Of a DNA stretch of 10,629 bases, positions 6,464-10,629 are shown one piece after another. A program made the translations under genes and the position numbers. Position 1 is the first letter of the stretch, and each line of letters begins with the position of its first letter. The stretch is from the NCBI GenBank assembly GCA_964508715.1, contig CAZDUX010000041.1, positions 1 to 10,629 on the forward strand. Direction: 5' to 3'. This DNA is from JAKALX01 sp964508715. Lineage in GTDB: Bacteria > Chloroflexota > Dehalococcoidia > Tepidiformales > Tepidiformaceae. Under the pieces are notes generated by a model. The model was not told the DNA's origin. It did no database searches and saw only the letters and a list, made by a program, of their open reading frames with translations.

Positions 6464-6832
6464 ATGGACATCAAGCGCGAGTGGTACATCCGGGTTTTCG
6501 GGTTCGAAGCGGGCTGCGGCGGCGAGGAAGAGATCGCGCGGCGGTTGCGCCGCCTCGCAGGAGTCGCGAGTGCTTCCTGGCACGACGCCAGCCAGGGACT
6601 CTGTGTCGGGCTCGATGTAGAGGGCGACATCGTGGAGGCTGCGGGTGAGCTGCGCCGCCTCGGGCATGTCCCGCTCCCGGTGCGCGACGCCGCGCGTGCT
6701 GCAAAACCGTCATTAGCTCCCGCGACATCGACGGGCTGCTCCGCAAACTCTGGCGCCTATCTTCTCAGGAGGCCAAGCTCACCGATGAAGCCGGGTAACA
6801 GACTTATGATGCACCCTCTCGTCCTCCGGTAA
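6464..6832 (+). CDS. small HMA-like (ferredoxin-fold) protein, possibly frameshifted at the 3' end
   Basis: The ATG at 6464 has a strong ribosome binding site (GGAGG, 5-base spacing). Residues about 7-72 have the strand-helix-strand-strand-helix-strand layout of heavy-metal-associated domains: WYIRVFGFEAGCGGEEEIA, then RRLRRLAGVASASW, LCVGLDVEGD and a final RRLGHVPLPV. The usual metal motif CxxC is reduced to one cysteine (Cys18, AGCGGE), so metal binding may be lost or altered. The tail after about residue 75 is low complexity in this frame. A more protein-like stretch (SSRDIDGLLRKLWRLSSQEA) ends at 6798 in another frame, so a 3' frameshift is possible. It lies just after decayed SHOCT and M56 genes. 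The HMA assignment is by pattern only. Confidence 0.5.
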   Translation: MDIKREWYIRVFGFEAGCGGEEEIARRLRRLAGVASASWHDASQGLCVGLDVEGDIVEAAGELRRLGHVPLPVRDAARAAKPSLAPATSTGCSANSGAYLLRRPSSPMKPGNRLMMHPLVLR

Positions 6833-6962
6833 CCGCTACTTTTGAGGCACTACGCTCGCTACGCACGTGCCTGCTTCCTGCTGCCGCGCACGAAATGTGA
6901 TGCGTGCCCGTCCCTTCGCGAAGCGCACGAGGACGCGGAGAGTCGCAAACCCCTCTCTCTTG

Positions 6963-6968
6963 TACCCT
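6963..6968 (+). promoter_or_regulatory. candidate -10 element for a leaderless hydrolase mRNA
   Basis: TACCCT lies 8 bases before the hydrolase ATG (6977), so transcription would start at or next to the start codon. The bases between are pyrimidine-rich and contain no ribosome binding site, which fits leaderless translation. No clear -35 box is seen. Confidence 0.35.
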
Positions 6969-6976
6969 GTTCTGCT

Positions 6977-7840
6977 ATGGAGCCTCAATCCCGCTACTAC
7001 GAATCCCAGCGCCTGAAGATGCACTACCTCGTCTGGGGCGATGAGAAGAACCCGCCGCTCATCCTCATCCACGGCACTCGCGATCACGCACGCTCATGGG
7101 ACCGCGTCGCCCGGGCACTCGTCGACCGCTTCTGCGTCTACGTCCCCGATCTCCGCGGCCATGGCGACAGCGCCTGGGCGATTGGTGGCAATTACTCCAT
7201 CATCGACTACGCCCTCGACCTCCACGCCCTGGGCGAGGCGATCGGCCGTGAGCCATACACAATGGTTGCCCACTCCCTTGGCGGCGGGGTGACGCTCCAG
7301 TACGCCGGTACGTTCCCCGAGAAGGTGAAGCGCATCGTCACCATTGAGGGGCTGGGTGGGCTCGGCTGGTCGTCCGGTCCCCGCAAGCCGGCACACGTCC
7401 GCATGCGCGAATGGGTGGAGAGCATGCGCAGGCTCGAGGGGCGCCAGCTCCACACCTATCCCACGCTCGAGGCCGCAACCGAGCGCATGATCGGCGCCAA
7501 CCGTCACCTCTCTCCCGAACTCGCCCGGCGGCTCACCGAAACGGGAGTTCGCACGGGAGACGACGGCGGCTACACGTGGAAATTCGATAACTACACCCAC
7601 GCGGGCTCACCCTATGAGTTCAACATGGAAGATGCCCGCGACCTCTGGAATCAGATCCGCTGCCCCATCCTCATCATCTGGGGTGCAGAGAGCTGGGGCG
7701 CCCGTCTCAAGGATCTCGACCTCAGCGCCTTCCACTCCTACCGCCAGGCTCGCGTCGAAAACGCCGGCCACTGGGTCCACCACGACCAGTTCGACGTCTT
7801 CATGGGGCTGCTCAATGACTTTCTCGCTGAAACTGACTAG
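6977..7840 (+). CDS. alpha/beta-fold hydrolase
   Basis: This is a 287-residue cytoplasmic alpha/beta hydrolase with a Ser-Asp/Glu-His catalytic site. The pattern begins with the oxyanion motif HG (32-33, LILIHGTRDHARSW), then DLRGHGDS (58-65), and the nucleophile elbow VAHSLGGG with Ser100 (Ala instead of the commoner Gly two residues before Ser). The acidic residue is probably Glu238 (IIWGAESW), and His265 sits in NAGHWVHHD. A cap region spans about 130-222. Esters, lactones or haloalkanes are all possible substrates; the sequence does not decide. I chose the ATG at 6977 because family similarity starts there (YYESQRLKMHYLVWG); in-frame codons upstream back to a TTG at 6842 look non-coding. 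No ribosome binding site is present. The last 26 bases overlap the DsbA-like gene, so the two are probably co-transcribed and translationally coupled. Confidence 0.92.
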   Translation: MEPQSRYYESQRLKMHYLVWGDEKNPPLILIHGTRDHARSWDRVARALVDRFCVYVPDLRGHGDSAWAIGGNYSIIDYALDLHALGEAIGREPYTMVAHSLGGGVTLQYAGTFPEKVKRIVTIEGLGGLGWSSGPRKPAHVRMREWVESMRRLEGRQLHTYPTLEAATERMIGANRHLSPELARRLTETGVRTGDDGGYTWKFDNYTHAGSPYEFNMEDARDLWNQIRCPILIIWGAESWGARLKDLDLSAFHSYRQARVENAGHWVHHDQFDVFMGLLNDFLAETD

Positions 7841-8612
7841 CCGCCGGGCCTTCGCGCTCGCCTCGATCGCCCTCCTCTCCCTGCTGGTTGCCGCCTGCGG
7901 CGGCGACGACAAGGCGTCGGCGAAGGGAGACGCCGCGGGCACGCCCCGGGTCGTCGCTTCAGCCACCGCAACCGCTGCACAGACTCCTCCATCGGCAGCG
8001 GACTTCTATGCGGCCCTCGCGAGCGAAATCGAGAGCACCCGGTACCCGGCCGACCTCGTCGATGGCAAGAGCATCGGCAAGAAGGATGCGAAGGTGGTGG
8101 TCGAAATGTACGAGGATTTCACCTGCTCGCACTGCCTCGAGTTCACCGCCACGAGTGAGCCCGGGATCATCGAGAACAGCGTGAAGACGGGCCTCGCCCG
8201 CATCGAATTCCACTACCTGCCCCTCCGCCAGTCGTCCGTCGGCATCATGGTCGCGGCCGAATGCGCGGCCACCCAGGGCAAGTTCTGGGACTACCAGAAG
8301 AAGCTCTTCATCGCCCAGGCGAATGCCGATGCGAAGCCCCAGGACCAGTATGCGGCGGCGATGGAAAGCGCCTTCAACGACACTGCTCTCGCGCAGTACG
8401 CGACGGAAACCGGCCTCGACATGGCGAAGTTCAGCGATTGCCTCGCAAACCCCCAGGACGCTATCGCCGTCATCCAGAAAGACCTCGAGGCATCGACGAA
8501 CCTCGGGATCCGCGGGACGCCCGGCTTCGTTATCAACGGGCAGTACCTGGCCAACGGCTACCCGGCGAACCCGGCCGATTGGAAGACGCTCCTCCAATCG
8601 AAGGCCAGGTAA
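7815..8612 (+). CDS. DsbA-family thioredoxin-fold lipoprotein
   Basis: This is a 265-residue exported thiol-disulfide oxidoreductase. Residues 1-28 form a lipoprotein signal: a KLTSRR n-region, a hydrophobic core, and lipobox LVAAC with Cys28. A Ser/Ala/Thr-rich linker follows to about 62. The thioredoxin domain carries CSHC (104-107) after VVVEMYEDFT, the inserted helical domain with AAECAATQGKFWDYQKKLF (148-165), and the cis-proline loop GTPGFVING (Thr235-Pro236). Cys150 and Cys209 may form a second disulfide. It would act on the outer face of the membrane to form or shuffle disulfides in secreted proteins. The start at 7815 overlaps the hydrolase gene by 26 bases; translation starting further upstream in this frame would lack a signal peptide. 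Its partner reductase or oxidase (DsbB or VKOR type) is not in the window. Confidence 0.93.
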   Translation: MTFSLKLTSRRAFALASIALLSLLVAACGGDDKASAKGDAAGTPRVVASATATAAQTPPSAADFYAALASEIESTRYPADLVDGKSIGKKDAKVVVEMYEDFTCSHCLEFTATSEPGIIENSVKTGLARIEFHYLPLRQSSVGIMVAAECAATQGKFWDYQKKLFIAQANADAKPQDQYAAAMESAFNDTALAQYATETGLDMAKFSDCLANPQDAIAVIQKDLEASTNLGIRGTPGFVINGQYLANGYPANPADWKTLLQSKAR

Positions 8613-8628
8613 CATCGCGGCAGCCGGC

Positions 8629-8657
8629 GCGACACTAGCCCGGGCCCCTGTTACGAT
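8629..8657 (+). promoter_or_regulatory. candidate promoter of tRNA-Pro
   Basis: GCGACA and TACGAT are separated by 17 bases, with the -10 box ending 12 bases before the tRNA 5' end. Both match the housekeeping sigma consensus at 4 of 6 positions. The position supports independent tRNA transcription, though read-through from the upstream gene is possible. Confidence 0.45.
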
Positions 8658-8669
8658 GGTCCACCGGCG

Positions 8670-8746
8670 CGGGGTGTAGCTCAGCCTGGCAGAGCGCTAC
8701 GTTCGGGACGTAGAGGCCACAGGTTCAAATCCTGTCACCCCGACCA
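8670..8746 (+). tRNA. tRNA-Pro (anticodon CGG)
   Basis: This folds as a complete 77-base tRNA. The acceptor stem CGGGGTG pairs with CACCCCG, followed by discriminator A and an encoded CCA end. The D arm is GCTC/GAGC. The anticodon stem CTACG/CGTAG encloses the loop TTCGGGA with anticodon CGG at 8704-8706. The T arm is ACAGG/CCTGT with loop TTCAAAT. CGG reads the proline codon CCG, which is frequent in this GC-rich genome. Confidence 0.97.
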
Positions 8747-8846
8747 TTCCCCCTCATCCCGACTTCGCCAATACGCATCTCGTTGTTACGGCAGGCCCCC
8801 GGTCGCCTGCGTGGGGGAGTTCCCGGTTCGCTTTCTACGTTCGTGA

Positions 8847-9032
8847 TCAGTGTCGGCGGCGAACGAGTTCGAGCGCTGCGAGGAGCGGCAGCACGAACGC
8901 GAACACGATGACGAGCGGCCCGGCTTCTTCGAGTGCGAAAGCGGCATGGTGGCCGGGCGCAGCCGGAACTGCTGGTGGGCCAACACCAGAAGCGGTGAGG
9001 ACGGCGACCGCGAGCGCCTCCAGGGCATTCAT
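8847..9032 (-). CDS. small putative single-pass membrane protein, unknown
   Basis: This is a 61-residue open frame on the same strand as rplJL, downstream of their terminator. AGGA lies 7 bases before the ATG. The protein has a moderately hydrophobic N-terminus (MNALEALAVAVL), a Pro/Ala/His linker, and one strong membrane helix (GPLVIVFAFVLPLLAALELV) capped by RRRH, so the C-terminal Arg-rich end would be cytoplasmic. I do not recognise the family. The same frame stays open upstream to a TTG at 9197, but that part lacks a ribosome binding site and family-like features. It could be a non-coding frame. Confidence 0.4.
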   Translation of the reverse strand: MNALEALAVAVLTASGVGPPAVPAAPGHHAAFALEEAGPLVIVFAFVLPLLAALELVRRRH

Positions 9033-9206
9033 GCCATCATCCTGTTGCGCTACACGGTCCTCTTCCACACGGTTCGGCAAGCCGGCTGTGAACTCCCGGC
9101 AAAAGGCCAGCTCTCCGCCCGTCAGCCGGTCCAGCACGAGACTGCGCAACGGACTGTTCGCTACCGCTGCGAAGCTACTGGACGGGGCAAACGCCAATCG
9201 AAAGCA

Positions 9207-9244
9207 AGGAAAAGGGGGTGCGCCCGCTTGGACGCACCCCCTTT
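9207..9244 (-). terminator. intrinsic terminator of rplJ-rplL
   Basis: A perfect 12-bp stem (AAAGGGGGTGCG with CGCACCCCCTTT, loop of 10 bases) starts 28 bases after the rplL stop. On the - strand it ends in TTTT followed by CCTT. It should separate rplL from anything further left. Confidence 0.85.
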
Positions 9245-9272
9245 GAGGTTCCCTCTCGCTGCCGGGATGGAG

Positions 9273-9665
9273 TTAGTCGATGGTGACTTCGGCGCCGGCC
9301 TCGGTCAGCTTCGCCTTGATGCTCTCGGCCTCTTCCTTCGAGATGCCCTCCTTCACCTTGGCGGGGGCAGCCTCGACGAGGTCCTTGGCTTCCTTGAGAC
9401 CGAGACCCGAGACGACCTCGCGGATCGCCTTGATGACGTTGATCTTGTTGTCGCCAAAGCTCTTGAGAGTGACGTTGAACTCGGTCTTCTCTTCCTCGGC
9501 CTCGGCCGGGGCGGCAGCGCCACCAGCGGCGGGGCCGGCAGCCATCATCATCGGGGCGGCGGCGGTGATGCCGAACTCCTCTTCAATCGCCTTGTTCAGA
9601 TCGCGGAGTTCGAGGAGCGTCATCCCCTTGATGATCTCGATCGCTTCTTCAATCTTCGTGGCCAT
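9273..9665 (-). CDS. rplL: 50S ribosomal protein L7/L12
   Basis: This is a 130-residue stalk protein that recruits and activates translational GTPases on the large subunit. It has an N-terminal dimerisation domain (1-32, EAIEIIKGMTLLELRDLNKA), an Ala/Gly/Pro hinge (about 35-58) with an acidic end, and the highly conserved globular C-terminal domain (60-130, TEFNVTLKSFGDNKINVIK, then REVVSGLGLKEAKDLVE). Length and domains are normal. GGAAGAGGAAG just upstream supports the ATG at 9665. It lies 44 bases after rplJ in the same transcript and is followed by a strong terminator. It is probably controlled with rplJ through the L10 leader, and is expected to be produced at several copies per L10. Confidence 0.99.
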   Translation of the reverse strand: MATKIEEAIEIIKGMTLLELRDLNKAIEEEFGITAAAPMMMAAGPAAGGAAAPAEAEEEKTEFNVTLKSFGDNKINVIKAIREVVSGLGLKEAKDLVEAAPAKVKEGISKEEAESIKAKLTEAGAEVTID

Positions 9666-9709
9666 TGTTCTTCCTCTTCCTGGATAACGTATTCAGTGGT
9701 GGTGTCGGC

Positions 9710-10243
9710 CTAGGCCGCACCCTGCTCTTCGAGCTGCTTCGCCCGCGCGTCCACGAGACCCGCGAAGTTGCGGATGGTCGACTGCATCAGGCCGGCGAAG
9801 TTGTAGAGCGGGCTCTGCAGCTTGCCGATGACGTCAGCGATCATCTGTTCCTTCGAAGGCAGCGTCGCGAGGCTTTCCACCTCGGCGCGGTTGAGCACCT
9901 TGCCTTCCAGCCAGCCGCCATGGATGACGATCTGGAGGCGCTTTGCGCGCAGGTGTTCGGTCAACGCCTTCACTGGCGCGATCGGGTCGCCCGTGCCAAT
10001 CGCGATCGCCGTTGGTCCCGAAAGGATCTCGGCGATGTTCGCGCGGCCGGCCTGTTCGGCAGCTCGCGCGGCGATGGTGTTCTTGACGACCTTCACTTCG
10101 GCGCCGGCCGGGCGTAACGCGCGGCGGAGCTCGGTGAGCTGGGCAACAGTCAGGCCACGATAGTCGGCGCCGATGGCGATCGAGGCGCGTTCGAAACGCT
10201 CCTGGATCTCTTCCAGCATGGCGACCTTTCGTGGAGTCGGCAT
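9710..10243 (-). CDS. rplJ: 50S ribosomal protein L10
   Basis: This is a 177-residue protein that anchors L7/L12 dimers to 23S rRNA, forming the base of the stalk. It has the conserved N-terminal domain with DYRGLTV (27-33) and KVVKNT (51-56), the segment SGPTAIAIGTGDPIAPVK, and the C-terminal L12-binding helix after about residue 140. I chose the second of two close ATGs (10243) because GGAGGG lies 6 bases upstream of it; the first ATG (10249) touches the ribosome binding site. Extending further upstream would place the L10 leader inside the coding region, so longer frames are rejected. It is first in an rplJ-rplL operon. Translation and transcription are likely autoregulated by L10(L12) binding the leader at 10312-10475. 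Confidence 0.98.
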   Translation of the reverse strand: MPTPRKVAMLEEIQERFERASIAIGADYRGLTVAQLTELRRALRPAGAEVKVVKNTIAARAAEQAGRANIAEILSGPTAIAIGTGDPIAPVKALTEHLRAKRLQIVIHGGWLEGKVLNRAEVESLATLPSKEQMIADVIGKLQSPLYNFAGLMQSTIRNFAGLVDARAKQLEEQGAA

Positions 10244-10311
10244 CGGCATCCCTCCAGTTGGGGGCTGGGGTGGCCACTCTCGAGCGGCACACCGGTCGGA
10301 AGGAGCCCGTG

Positions 10312-10342
10312 AAACGAAAAATCCCTGCCACCGAGGCAGGGA
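10312..10342 (-). terminator. attenuator hairpin of the L10 leader
   Basis: On the - strand, TCCCTGCC pairs with GGCAGGGA across a 5-base loop, and TTTTTCGTTT follows, about 70 bases before the rplJ start. This is a complete intrinsic terminator located between promoter and gene, so it must act as an attenuator. Confidence 0.85.
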
Positions 10343-10475
10343 CGCAATCCGCGGCTCAACCGGCACATGGCCAGCGGCTCGCTTCGTCGTCGCCTCGGCA
10401 GGCGCCTTCCGGCATTCTCCCTCCACCCCGCGAACGGGGCAGATTGCACAGGGACCTGCGGTCTACGGCTCTTTG
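10312..10475 (-). ncRNA. L10 leader (ribosomal protein autoregulatory RNA)
   Basis: The untranslated region before rplJ contains hallmarks of the Ribosomal_L10_leader family. The 5' element is GCCGTAGACCGCAGG. A GC hairpin around CCCCGTTCGCGGGG follows, and then a conserved CCTGCCGAGGC element (complement of 10392-10402), the expected L10 contact region that mimics the 23S rRNA site. A terminator hairpin comes next. CCTGCCGAGGC can also pair with GCCTCGG and GGCAGG within the terminator 5' arm and loop, so terminator and antiterminator are mutually exclusive. Excess L10 would favour termination. Exact boundaries are approximate. Confidence 0.8.
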
Positions 10476-10488
10476 ATTGTCAAAGGCA

Positions 10489-10517
10489 AGCGTACGACGG
10501 CCAGAGATGAGCGGCAA
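10489..10517 (-). promoter_or_regulatory. candidate rplJ promoter
   Basis: On the - strand TTGCCG and TACGCT are 17 bases apart, placing transcription start near 10482, at the 5' end of the L10 leader. A TTGACA sequence further in (10477-10482) has no good -10 partner. The -35 box lies only 3 bases from the octamer repeat array. Confidence 0.4.
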
Positions 10518-10520
10518 ATG

Positions 10521-10629
10521 CGAAAGGGCGAGGGGGCGAAAGGGCGAATGGGCGAATGGGCGAATGGGCGAAAGGGCGAATGGGCGAATGGGCGAGGGGG
10601 CGAATGGGCGAGGGGGCGAATGGGCGAAT
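10521..10629. repeat. octanucleotide tandem repeat array, open at the window edge
   Basis: There are thirteen full copies plus five bases of an 8-base unit, consensus CGAATGGG. Every copy is CGA-xx-GGG, and only positions 4-5 vary: AT seven times, AA three times, GG three times. The array runs off the window, so its true length is unknown. It starts immediately upstream of the candidate rplJ promoter and contains no stop codon in any frame. Confidence 0.97.

Noticed and set aside
6842..6976. N-terminal extension of the hydrolase from a TTG
   Set aside because: The added residues are Cys/Arg-rich without family similarity, have no ribosome binding site, and the alpha/beta hydrolase similarity starts just after the ATG at 6977.
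8670..8746. tRNA gene as an integration site for a mobile element
   Set aside because: No integrase gene and no direct repeat of the tRNA 3' end was found in the window.
8791..8818. Terminator after tRNA-Pro
   Set aside because: GCAGGC/GCCTGC and CCCCC/GGGGG pairings exist but are short and alternative, with no T run on either strand.
8850..9713. Long + strand open frame opposite rplL
   Set aside because: It crosses a perfect terminator hairpin and the antisense of the highly conserved L7/L12 gene. Its sequence is low complexity.
10244..10426. N-terminal extension of rplJ by 61 residues
   Set aside because: It would run through the L10 leader attenuator. The proper start at 10243 has a well-placed GGAGGG, and L10 family similarity begins there.
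10521..10629. CRISPR array
   Set aside because: The repeats are 8-base head-to-tail units without spacers, so it is a simple tandem repeat.

Overview
The window is GC-rich bacterial DNA with dense coding on both strands. It contains the ribosomal stalk genes rplJ-rplL with a Gram-positive-style attenuator leader, a Sec-exported lipoprotein thioredoxin, a tRNA-Pro, and a two-component/cyclase signalling cluster. I would guess Chloroflexota or a similar high-GC lineage, with low confidence, because no feature here is taxonomically decisive. Both window edges are unusual: the left edge is a perfect palindrome followed by a beheaded kinase gene, and the right edge is an octanucleotide tandem repeat.

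Region 1 (1-4184, + strand) is a signalling operon. It encodes a GAF-domain histidine kinase whose N-terminus is missing, a single-domain CheY/DivK-like response regulator, a protein made of two tandem SnoaL-like domains, and a HisKA-REC-class III nucleotide cyclase that has a histidine box but no ATPase domain. The parts suggest a phosphorelay: the complete kinase phosphorylates the regulator and/or the cyclase protein, and the output is a cyclic nucleotide. The double SnoaL protein is the novel element; it may be a ligand-binding or modulating partner.

Region 2 (4185-6463) is a gene graveyard. It holds a frameshifted multi-pass membrane protein, two frameshifted SHOCT-type small membrane proteins, and an M56 (BlaR1-type) metallopeptidase broken into oppositely oriented pieces. 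A single inversion of roughly 5927-6195 would rejoin both the peptidase and one SHOCT gene. An HMA-like small protein with a reduced metal motif follows (6464-6832).

Region 3 (6833-8746, + strand) holds an alpha/beta hydrolase that looks leaderless, a DsbA-family lipoprotein gene overlapping its end by 26 bases, and tRNA-Pro(CGG) with its own promoter.

Region 4 (8747-10629, mainly - strand) reads right to left: octamer tandem repeat, candidate promoter, L10 autoregulatory leader with attenuator hairpin, rplJ, rplL, a strong intrinsic terminator, then a small putative membrane protein. rpoB does not follow rplL, unlike the common bacterial arrangement.
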